Source: Pseudolabrys sp. (GTDB taxonomy: Bacteria > Pseudomonadota > Alphaproteobacteria > Rhizobiales > Xanthobacteraceae). Taken from it: a stretch of 64,000 bases of DNA. The stretch covers positions 1 to 64,000 of the forward strand of contig JALHRB010000016.1 of NCBI GenBank assembly GCA_022841665.1, given 5' to 3'. Positions 8,432-16,690 of the stretch are shown here, piece after piece. The translations under genes and the position numbers were made by a program. The stretch's first letter is position 1. Each line of letters begins with the position of its first letter. The notes under the pieces were generated by a model. That model made no database searches. It saw only the letters and a list, made by a program, of their open reading frames with translations, and was not told where the DNA came from.

Positions 8432-9322
8432 TTACACCGCCGTGCGGCGCCGGATCTCCTCGATGGTGATGGCGTTGTCGCGCTCGCCGTCGCCGCGCTT
8501 TTCGCAGGCTTGCAATATGTCGGCGAGCACGGCGAGCAGCGGAAGCTGCTGGTGGCGCTGGCGCGCCTCGTTGAGCATGGTCTTCACGTCCTTGAGGTGC
8601 TGCGAGACCTTGCTGACGGGCGAGAAGTCACCCTCCACCATCTTGTCGCCCTTGATGTCCATGATCTGCGAATAGGCGGCCGACTTGCGCGCGACCTTGA
8701 GGAAATCGGCGAGGTCGAGGCCGAGCCGTTCGGCGAAGACGAGGCCTTCGGCCAGCGCGACGCGGTTGAGGCCGAGAATGTGGTTGACCGCCAGCTTGGT
8801 TTTGGTGGCCGCGCCGGGCGGACCGACAAACTGGTGGCGTGGGTAGACGGCGGCGAGCACCGGCTCGGCCGCTTCCGCCGCCGCCTTGTCGCCGGCGATC
8901 ATGCCGTAGCCGTCGCCGCGCAGCACCTGCTGGCTTGTGCCGGAGACCGGCGTGTCGAGAAAAGCAAGGCCGTGTTTGGCGGCGCGCGCGGTGAGGGCCT
9001 CGATGCCGGCCGGGTCGCAGGTCGAGGTGCACATGGCGATGCGCTGTGCCTTGGCGTCGCCGGCCGCGATCAGCCCGCCCGGGCCTTCCACCACCTGCTC
9101 CACCTGCGCCATGGTCATGACCGCGATCAGCACCTGCGAGCATCTGGCCGCCACGTCCGCCACGCTCTCCACCGGCGTGCCGCCCAGTTTCGCGAGCGCG
9201 GCGCGCTTATCGGCGTCGACGTCGAAGCCCACCACCGAAAAGCCGGCGTCGAGCAGGCGCTTGGACAGCGCGCTGCCCATGAGGCCGAGGCCGATCACGC
9301 CGACGGTCTTGGTCACCTGCAT
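8432..9322 (-). CDS. NAD(P)-dependent oxidoreductase, 3-hydroxyisobutyrate dehydrogenase family
   Basis: A 296-residue beta-hydroxyacid dehydrogenase. The N-terminus has GVIGLGLMGSALSKRLL (Rossmann GxGxMG). Substrate-loop DTPVSGTSQQ and the catalytic lysine helix KTKLAVNHILGLNR follow, as in 3-hydroxyisobutyrate and tartronate semialdehyde reductases. It would oxidise or reduce a small beta-hydroxyacid; the exact substrate cannot be read. It is convergent with the anthranilate operon and upstream it faces decayed DNA, so it stands alone. The ATG at 9322 has AAGGAG only one base away; the GTG at 9316, two codons later, has better spacing and could be the true start. Confidence 0.82.
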   Translation of the reverse strand: MQVTKTVGVIGLGLMGSALSKRLLDAGFSVVGFDVDADKRAALAKLGGTPVESVADVAARCSQVLIAVMTMAQVEQVVEGPGGLIAAGDAKAQRIAMCTSTCDPAGIEALTARAAKHGLAFLDTPVSGTSQQVLRGDGYGMIAGDKAAAEAAEPVLAAVYPRHQFVGPPGAATKTKLAVNHILGLNRVALAEGLVFAERLGLDLADFLKVARKSAAYSQIMDIKGDKMVEGDFSPVSKVSQHLKDVKTMLNEARQRHQQLPLLAVLADILQACEKRGDGERDNAITIEEIRRRTAV

Positions 9323-9490
9323 TCTCCTTACTCGTGAATGTGATTGCGCGTCAGCGCCGCGGCCGGAATCGCCGACCGTCGAGACGTCGTCCTCGATCGG
9401 CGCGTGGTCTTTCGGCGCCAGGCAAGCTTTCAGTCCTTCGCGGTGAGAATCCGTCCGCTAAAAACTCCGGCAAATCTCACGGCGCGAGAG

Positions 9491-9660
9491 TCACTTCACG
9501 ACACCCGCGGCGCGTAGCACCTTGGCATACAACTCGGCCTCGGTCTTCATCTGCGCGTTGAGCGCGTCCGGGGTCGACGGCGAGGGCGTCGATCCATAGC
9601 TCTGCAGCCGATGACGTCCGGCATTTTGAGGACCGCGGCGATGTCCGCGTTCACCGACGG
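9491..9660 (-). pseudogene. C-terminal remnant of a TctC/Bug-type tricarboxylate substrate-binding protein
   Basis: On the minus strand, the stretch from about 9610 to the TGA at 9493-9491 encodes STPDALNAQMKTEAELYAKV and a short tail. This is the usual ending of Bug/TctC periplasmic binding proteins. Just upstream, in another frame, PSVNADIAAVLKMPDV matches the preceding helix of the same family. One frameshift and loss of everything before it are needed to explain the arrangement, so this is a dead fragment. It abuts the truncated start of the enolase-superfamily gene on the opposite strand. The 168 bases from 9323 to 9490 hold nothing I recognise. Confidence 0.6.
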
Positions 9661-10706
9661 TGATGGCGGCCGAGCGCATCACCAAGGCTGACAACCTGGT
9701 CGTCCGCATCGAAGCCGAGAACGGGCTGGTCGGCTGGGGCGAGGCGACCGTGGCGCCGACCATGACCGGCGACACCCTGGCAGGCATGGTGGCGGCGGTG
9801 CGCCAGCACATGGCGCCGCGCCTGATCGGGGCTGATGCGCTCGACCGCGCCGCGCTGGCGCAGGCCTGCCGCGGCAGCATCGAGCATAATGGCGGCGCCA
9901 AGGCCGCGGTCGAGATCGCGCTCCTCGACCTGGTCGGCAAGCACCTCGGCGTGCCCAGCGTCGAGCTGGTCGGCGGCGCCTTGCGCCGCTCGGTCGAGAA
10001 TATGTGGCTGCTCGGCAATCCCGATCTCGCCGCGGACATCGCCGAGGCCAAGCGCAAGGTCGGCGAGGGCTATGGCTATTTCAAGCTGAAGGTCGGCGTG
10101 AAGCGCGTCGAAGCGGAGATCGAGGCCGCGTTGCAGGCGCGCGCGGAGCTCGGTCCCGACATCAAGCTGTGCGCCGACGCCAACACCGGGTGGAACGCGC
10201 GCCAGGCCACGCAATATCTGCGCGGTGTCGAAGGTGCGGGCCTGTTGTTCCTCGAGCAGCCGCTGCCGAACGATCAGATACAGGCCATGGGCGGGCTCAA
10301 CCGGCTCGGCCTGCTGCCGATCTGCGGCGACGAATGCATTGCCGGCGCCGACGAGGTGCTCGCCCTCGGCCAGGCCGGCATCGTCGGCGGCGTCAATTTG
10401 AAGCTGATCAAGGCGGGCGGCCCGACCCCGCTGCTGCGCGCCGCGGCGCTCTGCCGTCAGCTCGGCCTCTCGGTGACGCTGGCCGGCAAGGTGGCGGGAA
10501 CCAGCATATCGGCGGCGGCGACCCTCATGGTCGCCTGCGCCTCGCCGGTGCTCGACTGGGGCGTCAACCTTACGCACGTCTATCTGGCCGAGGACGCCGT
10601 GTTCGATCCGCTCAAGATCGAGAACCGCCAAGTATTGCTGCGCAACACCCCCGGCCTCGGCGTTGAGGTCGACGAAGAGGCGATCCGCCGCTTCACCGTT
10701 TCCTGA
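9660..10706 (+). CDS. Enolase-superfamily enzyme (muconate cycloisomerase/mandelate racemase type), N-terminally truncated
   Basis: The 348 residues contain the catalytic set of the muconate-lactonizing subgroup: the K-x-K lysines in YFKLKVGVK, metal ligands in LCADANTGW, LFLEQPLP and ICGDECIAG, and the second-side lysine in LKLIKAGG. Family members normally begin with 20 to 30 residues (a beta strand and a flexible capping loop) before VRIEAENGLVGWGEA. Here only about a dozen precede it, starting from GTG at 9660 or ATG at 9663, with no ribosome binding site. The 5' end appears lost at the junction with the TctC remnant. The product may be inactive or lack a proper specificity cap. Substrate unknown. 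Confidence 0.75.
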   Translation: MMAAERITKADNLVVRIEAENGLVGWGEATVAPTMTGDTLAGMVAAVRQHMAPRLIGADALDRAALAQACRGSIEHNGGAKAAVEIALLDLVGKHLGVPSVELVGGALRRSVENMWLLGNPDLAADIAEAKRKVGEGYGYFKLKVGVKRVEAEIEAALQARAELGPDIKLCADANTGWNARQATQYLRGVEGAGLLFLEQPLPNDQIQAMGGLNRLGLLPICGDECIAGADEVLALGQAGIVGGVNLKLIKAGGPTPLLRAAALCRQLGLSVTLAGKVAGTSISAAATLMVACASPVLDWGVNLTHVYLAEDAVFDPLKIENRQVLLRNTPGLGVEVDEEAIRRFTVS

Positions 10707-10821
10707 GCATTTTCCGCGTCCTTACGGCTGGCTAAGCGCCCCGCACGACGGTATTTTGTTCTGCTCAATGTCGAACAGCCCCCGCTGCAACGTTTTGTTG
10801 CGGCGGGGTGGAGTATCGCCC

Positions 10822-11704
10822 GTGGACGTGCGTTACCTGAAGACGCTGGTGGCTGTCGCCGAATACGGCACCTTCGCGGCCGCGGCCAATGCCGTCGGCC
10901 TGTCGCCGTCGGCGGTGAGCATGCAGATTCAGGCGATTGCTGCTGCCGACGGCGCGCAAAATCATCGGCCTGCACGATAGTTTGCGCGACGCCGCCGCTT
11001 CGACCGACGAATATGCCGGGCAGCTTCGGCTGGGGGTGATCCCGACCGCGCTGTCGAGCTTCGTGCCGGCCGCGCTCGCCGGTCTTACGGAGGCGCATCC
11101 CTCGATCGAGGTGCAGATCGTTACCGGCATCAATACGCCGGTGTTCAAGCTCCTGAAAAACGAGGAACTGGACGCCGGCATCATCGGCGAGCCGCCGGGA
11201 ATGCCGGCCGGGCTCGTCTGGCGTCCTTTCGTGAATGAGCCGATCTGCGTCATCGCCCCGACCGACGCCGAGGGCGACACCGCCGAGGAGCTGTTGCGCT
11301 CGCGCCCCTACATCAAGCTGGTGCGCGGCGCCTGGCAGCTGCGCATGATCGAAGAGCAAGTCACCAAGATGGATGTGACGCTGCGCACCATCATGCACCT
11401 CGATTCGATCGAGGCGGTGTCGCTGATGGTGCATCACGGATTGGGCGTATCGATCGTGCCGCGCCGCAGCGTCGAGCAGCTGCTGCGTCTGCCGATCAAG
11501 ATGGTGCCGTTCGGCGATCCGCCGCTGTTCCGCACGCTCGGCCTGGTGCACATCCAGGGCAGCCCGAAGAAGCCGCTCGCCAACGCGCTGTTCGACCAGC
11601 TCCTGCAGGTCTGCCAGGGCGACGAGCGGGTCCAGCCGAACCAGCTGAACCAGCTGAACCAGCTGCGCCAGCTGCGCCAGCCGCGCCTCGTCCGCGGCGG
11701 CTAG
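10822..11704 (+). pseudogene. Broken LysR-family regulator gene (internal deletion and frameshift)
   Basis: From the GTG at 10822 one frame gives a clean LysR helix-turn-helix (VRYLKTLVAVAEYGTFAAAA through LSPSAVSMQIQAI), then leaves the family and stops at 10980. A second frame, entering near 10937 with LLPTARKIIGLHDSLR, gives the linker and the whole effector domain (QLRLGVIPTALSSFVPAALA to the end). The 20 to 30 residues that normally join them, including the LFDR segment, are missing, so there is both a deletion and a frame change. The last 20 or so residues are a low-complexity tail from a 9-base tandem repeat. It probably once controlled the neighbouring truncated genes. Confidence 0.82.
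11639..11683 (+). repeat. Five-unit 9-bp tandem repeat in the LysR pseudogene tail
   Basis: Three copies of AACCAGCTG are followed by CGCCAGCTG and CGCCAGCCG in perfect 9-base register. They encode the repeats NQL NQL NQL RQL RQP at the C-terminus of the broken LysR frame. Confidence 0.9.
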
Positions 11705-11744
11705 GCCGGCGCGCTATCGCGCAGCGTCTGGAATTCGGCCCGCC

Positions 11745-13964
11745 TCAGCTCGCCTTGCCGCCCAACTCCGCCTTCACTCGCTCCGGCGTGAACGGAAGCG
11801 TGCGCAGCCGCACGCCCGCCGCGTCGAACACGGCATTGGCGAGCGCTGCGCCGACGGCCGCGCAGGCGGCTTCGCCGGCGCCGAGCGGCGGCTCGGTCTG
11901 ACGCTCGATCAGGTCGATGTCGATCTTCGGCACGTCCGAGAAACGCATGATCGGATAGCTCGCCCAGTCGAGGCTGGTGACGCGCGAACGGTCGAACTTC
12001 ACTTCTTCCATCAGCACCCGGCTCAAGGTTTGCAGGATGCTGCCCTCGATCTGGGCCCTGACGCCGTCCGGGTTGATCATCTGCCCGCAGTCATGCGCGC
12101 AGGCCACGCGCTCGACCTTGATCCTGCCGGTGGCGCGCTCGACGGCGACCTCCATGCCCATGCCGACATAGGTCTCGCTGTGCTTGTAGTGGATGTAGGC
12201 GATGCCGCGTCCTTTCGCGACCGCCGCAGCCGTATTGCTTCCGGGCGAAGGCCGTGCCTGCCACTTCATCAGCGCGGCGGTGCGCTTGAGCACCTCGACG
12301 GCGCGCGGATCTTTCAACCCGTTCAGGCGGAATGCGACCGGATCGAGGCCGGCCGCGGTCGCTAGCTCGTCGGTGAAGCTCTCCACTGCGAAGCAATTGG
12401 CGGGCTTGCCCGGCGAGCGCAGCGGGGCAGGGCGCAAGGGCGCCGTCTTCAGCCAATGCGCCACCACCTCGATGCGGTCGGCCGCGTAAGGCGGGTCGCC
12501 GTTCTGCGAGATCAGGCCGGTGTTGAGCCCGACGATATTGTCGAGGCCGGCCGCCTCTGGTCCGAGCAGCGGGATATTGAGCAGCCCCCGCGTCGTCTGC
12601 GGAATCCACATGTCGGTGCGCCAGTCGACGATGCGCCCGTCGGCGACCGCGCCGCTGACCTCGATCAGCTGCGGCGGGCCTTTCGGGTCCCAGCCGTGCT
12701 CCTCCGCGCGCGTCCACTGCACGCGCACCGGGCGGCCGACCGCCTGCGACAGGATCGCGGCTTCGGCCGCGGCATCCTCATGGCCATTCATGCCGTAGCA
12801 GCCGGAGCCCTCGACGTAGATGAGGCGCACCTTGTCCTTCGGCAGCTTGAGGAAGCGCGCATAAGTGGTTTGGTTGCCGTGCGTGCCCTGCGAGGCGGTC
12901 CACACCGTCGCGGAATCGGCGCGCACGTCCGCCACCGCGCAGGATGGCCCGAGCGAGGCGTGGCTCTGCATCGGCCAGAAATAGCGCGCGGTGAGGGCCT
13001 TGGCGTTCTCGGACTTCGCCGCCGTGCCTTTGCTGATCAAGGTCTGGGCGGTCAGGCTGGGATCGGCGTGCATCGATTGCGCCAGTGTGGCCTGCTCGGG
13101 CAGGCCCGACCATTCGCTCCACTGCGCCTTGAGCGCGCGCGCGGCGCGCATGGTGGTCCATTCGTCCTCGCCGACGACGGCAAGGAAGTTCTTGATCCGC
13201 ACGACCTTCACGCCGGAGAAATCCTTGACCGAGCTTTCGTCGACCGACTGCAGTTCAGCGCCGATAGCCGGCGGACGAATGACGCGGGCGTGCAGCATTC
13301 CCGGAACGCTGAAGTCCTGGATGTAGGTGGCGGTGCCTGTGCACTTGGCCGGCACGTCCGGCCGCGGCAGTGATTTGCCGACGAGGGTGTAGGCCGCCGG
13401 ATCCTTCAGCGGCGCCTTGGGGTCGAGCTTGACGTCGAACTGCCGCCCGACGACCAGGCTGGCGAAGTCGATGCCGGGACCGCCGGATTTGCGACGGACT
13501 TGGCCGTCGACGGCGACGAGGTCGTCCGCATTGGCCTGCAACCGCTGCGCGGCGAGTTCGACCAGCGCCTTGCGCGCCGTGGCGGCCGCCTGGCGGATCT
13601 GCACGCCGCCGCGCTGAATGCCGTTGGAGCCGGAGGTGCGTCCCTGGTTGGGCGTGAGGGCGGTGTCGCCTTCGATGTAGTTGATCTTGGCGATGTCGAT
13701 GCCGAGTTCCTCGGCGGCGATCTGCGGCATGGCGATGCGCAGGCCCTGACCGAGATCGACCTTGCCGCAGAACAAAGTGACGGTGCCGTCGCCGTTGACG
13801 GCGAGGAAGGCGTCGACCTCCTTGGGATCGAGCATGCGCGTGCCGGCCGCGCCTTGCGCGAAGGCGCCGCGCGGCAGGCCGCTGAGCGCAAAGCCGACGG
13901 TGAGGGCGCCGCCCTTGAGCAGCGCGCGGCGGGAGAAGCCGGATGTCCTGACGATTTTGTTCAT
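11745..13964 (-). CDS. Molybdopterin-binding large subunit, isoquinoline 1-oxidoreductase beta-type, Tat-exported
   Basis: A 739-residue xanthine-dehydrogenase-family large subunit. The N-terminus SGFSRRALLKGGALTVGFAL is a twin-arginine signal, so the enzyme works in the periplasm, as known for IorB-type proteins. The conserved active-site glutamate is in PPLGAGEAACAAVGAALANA, and VACAHDCGQMINPDGVRAQI is a typical Moco-binding segment. The ATG at 13964 follows GAGGGTGAG; an upstream in-frame ATG would put residues before the signal and is less likely. It pairs with the adjacent 2Fe-2S subunit, whose stop overlaps the leader. Together they probably hydroxylate an aldehyde or N-heterocycle and feed electrons to a cytochrome. 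No cytochrome gene is adjacent. Substrate unknown. Confidence 0.85.
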   Translation of the reverse strand: MNKIVRTSGFSRRALLKGGALTVGFALSGLPRGAFAQGAAGTRMLDPKEVDAFLAVNGDGTVTLFCGKVDLGQGLRIAMPQIAAEELGIDIAKINYIEGDTALTPNQGRTSGSNGIQRGGVQIRQAAATARKALVELAAQRLQANADDLVAVDGQVRRKSGGPGIDFASLVVGRQFDVKLDPKAPLKDPAAYTLVGKSLPRPDVPAKCTGTATYIQDFSVPGMLHARVIRPPAIGAELQSVDESSVKDFSGVKVVRIKNFLAVVGEDEWTTMRAARALKAQWSEWSGLPEQATLAQSMHADPSLTAQTLISKGTAAKSENAKALTARYFWPMQSHASLGPSCAVADVRADSATVWTASQGTHGNQTTYARFLKLPKDKVRLIYVEGSGCYGMNGHEDAAAEAAILSQAVGRPVRVQWTRAEEHGWDPKGPPQLIEVSGAVADGRIVDWRTDMWIPQTTRGLLNIPLLGPEAAGLDNIVGLNTGLISQNGDPPYAADRIEVVAHWLKTAPLRPAPLRSPGKPANCFAVESFTDELATAAGLDPVAFRLNGLKDPRAVEVLKRTAALMKWQARPSPGSNTAAAVAKGRGIAYIHYKHSETYVGMGMEVAVERATGRIKVERVACAHDCGQMINPDGVRAQIEGSILQTLSRVLMEEVKFDRSRVTSLDWASYPIMRFSDVPKIDIDLIERQTEPPLGAGEAACAAVGAALANAVFDAAGVRLRTLPFTPERVKAELGGKAS

Positions 13965-13965
13965 C

Positions 13966-14430
13966 TCACCCTCGCTGTCCGGAGGCGGCCATGACCGCGC
14001 GCACGACCCGCACATGCGAGCCGCAGCGGCAGAGGTTCAGGTCGAGGGCGGTGCGAACGTCATCTTCGCTCGGTTTTGCGTTCTTCGAGAGCAGCGCGGC
14101 TGCGCTCATGATCATGCCGCTTGTGCAGTAGCCGCATTGCGGTACCTGCTCCTGGATGAAGGCGGCCTGGATGGGATGCGGCTTGGCCGGCGTGCCGAGC
14201 CCTTCGATGGTGACGATCGCCTTGCCCTGTGCGTCGGCGACCGTCATCTGGCAGGATTGCATCGCCGTGCCGTCGATCAGGACGGTGCAGGCGCCGCACT
14301 GACCGAGCCCGCAGCCGAACTTGGCGCCGGTCAATCCGGCGTCGCGCAGCACATAGAGCAGCGGTTTGTCGGCGTCCGGTGATTCGACGGATCGCTCGCT
14401 TCCATTGATGCGTAGCCTGTAGCTGGGCAT
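13966..14430 (-). CDS. 2Fe-2S subunit of the molybdenum hydroxylase (IorA type)
   Basis: A 154-residue two-cluster ferredoxin-like subunit. The plant-type cluster is CGLGQCGACTVLIDG followed by SCQM, and the helical second cluster is PQCGYCTSGMIM plus NLCRCG. These are the standard ligands of the small subunit of xanthine-dehydrogenase-family enzymes. It carries no signal and is presumably exported with the Tat-signal-bearing large subunit by hitch-hiking. The ATG at 14430 is chosen because GGGAGC lies nine bases upstream and the frame before it has no family similarity. It is directly upstream of the large subunit and overlaps its ribosome binding region. Confidence 0.88.
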   Translation of the reverse strand: MPSYRLRINGSERSVESPDADKPLLYVLRDAGLTGAKFGCGLGQCGACTVLIDGTAMQSCQMTVADAQGKAIVTIEGLGTPAKPHPIQAAFIQEQVPQCGYCTSGMIMSAAALLSKNAKPSEDDVRTALDLNLCRCGSHVRVVRAVMAASGQRG

Positions 14431-14608
14431 GTCGGCGCTCCCTTTGCCGTCCATTTGATTTTGTTGATTGTTGGCGGCTTGAGACCACTTTAGCGGAATT
14501 CCAAACCGCGGTTGAGGCGGATGCGGTCGCATCGCGTAAATTTGAAATAAAGAAATTCACCTGCCGCGCCGTCGTCGGGCTGCGCTGAAATGCCGCTGGT
14601 CTAACGGT

Positions 14609-15133
14609 TCACGCTTTTCTGCTCGTCTGTTCCAGCAACGCGAGCAGACCCTTCAACATGTCGGTCGGCGAGGGCGGGCAGCCGCGGATGTGCAGGTCGA
14701 CGGGCACCACGTCCTTGACGCCGCCTTCGACCGCGTAGCTGCCGGCGAAGATGCCGCCGTCGGCCGCGCAGGCGCCGATGGCCACCACCCATTTCGGATC
14801 GGGCGTGGCGTTATAGGTCCGCAGCAGAGCCTCGCGCATGTTCTTGGTCACCGGCCCGGTGATCATCAACACGTCGGCGTGACGCGGCGAGGCGACGAAG
14901 CGCAGGCCGAAGCGCTCGAGATCGTAGAAGGCGTTGGCGAGCGCGTGGATTTCCAATTCGCAGCCGTTGCAGGAGCCGGCGTCGACCTGGCGGATGGAGA
15001 GCGAGCGGCCGAGCCGCGCGCGGGCGGCGCGCTCGACACTCTCCGCCAGCTCCTTGAGCGCGGCCTCGTCGGGCGCGGGCGCCGGCTCGGTGAGCGGGCC
15101 GTGGGTGAGGCCTTCGAGCAAAGTTTTGCGCAT
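14609..15133 (-). CDS. Hydrogenase-4/complex I small subunit-like 4Fe-4S protein (HyfI/NuoB type)
   Basis: The 174 residues carry the cubane ligands of the proximal/N2 cluster: CNGCE near residue 55, GACA in the middle and RGCPPSP near the end. All four cysteines are kept. This subunit normally sits beside the large subunit and passes electrons to or from the membrane arm. It is the last gene of the Ehr-like operon, 97 bases after the large-subunit gene, and that gap holds a palindromic repeat. The intact cluster next to a large subunit without NiFe ligands suggests electron transfer to another acceptor, perhaps quinone, but that is inference. Confidence 0.88.
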   Translation of the reverse strand: MRKTLLEGLTHGPLTEPAPAPDEAALKELAESVERAARARLGRSLSIRQVDAGSCNGCELEIHALANAFYDLERFGLRFVASPRHADVLMITGPVTKNMREALLRTYNATPDPKWVVAIGACAADGGIFAGSYAVEGGVKDVVPVDLHIRGCPPSPTDMLKGLLALLEQTSRKA

Positions 15134-15150
15134 CAGAGGTCTCTTTCTTT

Positions 15151-15237
15151 GCGCATGATCTTATCCGACCTTCCTTCGCCCGCCGAAGCGGGCTTCGCGA
15201 AGGCGGGAAACCGGTTCCTATTTTTCGGGATCATGCG
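15151..15237. repeat. Dispersed palindromic element with a nested GC-rich hairpin
   Basis: The outer arms GCGCATGATC (15151-15160) and GATCATGCG (15229-15237) are inverted copies. Between them lies an independent hairpin from about 15170 to 15206 with arms CCTTCG/CGAAGG and inner arms CCCGC/GCGGG around CGAA. AACCGGTT follows, then CGGGATCATGC. Arms of this kind around an AACCGGTT core are, from general knowledge, scattered between genes in Rhizobiales. The right arm overlaps the last codons of the large-subunit gene and supplies its stop. Confidence 0.65.
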
Positions 15238-16685
15238 TCATGCCCCGAATACGAGCAGTTGAACGACTTGTTGCAGAGTGGGAAGTCGGCGACGATGTTG
15301 CCCTCGATCGCGGCTTCCAGCAGCGGCCACTGGAACCAGGAGGCGTCGCGCAAGTGACAGCGCGCCACGCGGCCGCTCTCGTCGAGCCGCAGCCAGACCA
15401 GCACGTCGCCGCGGAAGGCTTCGACCAGCGCCAGGCCTTCGCCGGCTTTGGCACGCAGCGGCGCGATGATTTCCCCCGCCGGTAGCCGGTCGAGAATCTG
15501 TTCGATCAACGCCAGGCTTTGCTCCACCTCGCGGATGCGGATCCATACGCGCGCGTTGACGTCGCCGGCATCGAGAACGGGCACGTCGAACTTCAACAGG
15601 TCGTAAGGTGCATAGCGCAGCGCGCGTCGCGCATCGAAGGCGCGGCCGGAGGCGCGGCCGACATAGCCACCAGCGCCGAACTGACGGGCGTAATCCGGTT
15701 TCACGACGCCGGTGGTGACGGTGCGGTCCTGCAAGGAGGCGGTGCTGTCGTAAAGCTCGATCAGAGCAGGAAACACCTTGCGCACCTCAGCGACCAGCGT
15801 ACGCAAAACCGCTGCGCCCTCGGGTGCGATGTCGCGCGCCACGCCGCCCGGCACGATGACGTCCATCATCAGCCTGTGGCCAAAGCATGCGTGCGTTACA
15901 CGCAGCACGCGCTCGCGCAGGATGCCGCATTGCGCGTGCATCAGCGTGAAGGTGGCATCGTTGCAGATGGCGCCGATATCGCCGAAATGGTTGGCGATCC
16001 GCTCCAGCTCCGCCATCAGCGCGCGCAGGAAGACCGCGTGGGCAGGGACTTCGACTTGCAGAGCGATTTCAGCGGCCTGCGCGAAAGCGAAGGCATAGGC
16101 GACCGTGCTGTCGCCGGATGTACGTCCGGCAAGCTTCGCCGCCCGATCGAGGCTCGCGCCTTGCATCAGCCCTTCGATGCCCTTGTGCACATAGCCGAGC
16201 CGCTGCTCCAGCCGCACCACGTGCTCGCCATTGGCGGTGAAGCGGAAATGGCCGGGCTCGATGATGCCGGCATGCACGGGCCCGACCGCGATCTGATGCA
16301 GGCATTCGCCTCCGGCCGGCAGGAATTCGTATGGCGCGGGCGCTTGCGCCGGCGCGCGCTTGCCGAGCGGCTGCGCGACGTCCCAGAAGCCGAGGTCAAG
16401 CCAGGGCCGCGCGTCCGGCGCGCCGTCGGCCCTGAGACCAAACAGACTTGCAATCGCGCGTTCGAGCCGAATGGCTGGCGGATGCCGGGCCCCGACGCTG
16501 GGGTATCGCCCGTCTTCGCAGGTATAGGTCAGCACGCCGATGTCGGCGGTCTTCTCGTCGAGATGCGCCATCGACACGTCGGCGCCGTCCGCCCACAGGC
16601 CGAGCAGAGTCAGTTCGCCGGTCGCGAGACGTTCCGTAGCCTGGCGCCAGCCTTCTTCTGTGACGTGCGTGCGGGGCGGGATCAT
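15231..16685 (-). CDS. Ehr-type large subunit (HyfG/NuoCD-like) lacking all NiFe cysteine ligands
   Basis: The 484 residues have a NuoC-like N-terminal part and a NuoD/hydrogenase-3-like large-subunit body (GPVHAGIIEPGHFRF, LEQRLGYVHKGIEGL). In real group 4 hydrogenases the first metal motif is RxCGxC; here it is RTSGDS. The C-terminal DPCxxC motif aligns with NCSYSG. All four ligand positions are therefore Ser, Ser, Ser and Gly, although two cysteines remain nearby in CNKSFNC. The protein cannot hold a NiFe centre in the known way, and no hyp maturation genes are near. This is the hallmark of energy-converting-hydrogenase-related (Ehr) complexes. Its reaction partner is unknown. The start is ATG, five bases after the upstream gene's stop. 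Confidence 0.85.
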   Translation of the reverse strand: MIPPRTHVTEEGWRQATERLATGELTLLGLWADGADVSMAHLDEKTADIGVLTYTCEDGRYPSVGARHPPAIRLERAIASLFGLRADGAPDARPWLDLGFWDVAQPLGKRAPAQAPAPYEFLPAGGECLHQIAVGPVHAGIIEPGHFRFTANGEHVVRLEQRLGYVHKGIEGLMQGASLDRAAKLAGRTSGDSTVAYAFAFAQAAEIALQVEVPAHAVFLRALMAELERIANHFGDIGAICNDATFTLMHAQCGILRERVLRVTHACFGHRLMMDVIVPGGVARDIAPEGAAVLRTLVAEVRKVFPALIELYDSTASLQDRTVTTGVVKPDYARQFGAGGYVGRASGRAFDARRALRYAPYDLLKFDVPVLDAGDVNARVWIRIREVEQSLALIEQILDRLPAGEIIAPLRAKAGEGLALVEAFRGDVLVWLRLDESGRVARCHLRDASWFQWPLLEAAIEGNIVADFPLCNKSFNCSYSGHDA

Positions 16686-16690
16686 GCGGC

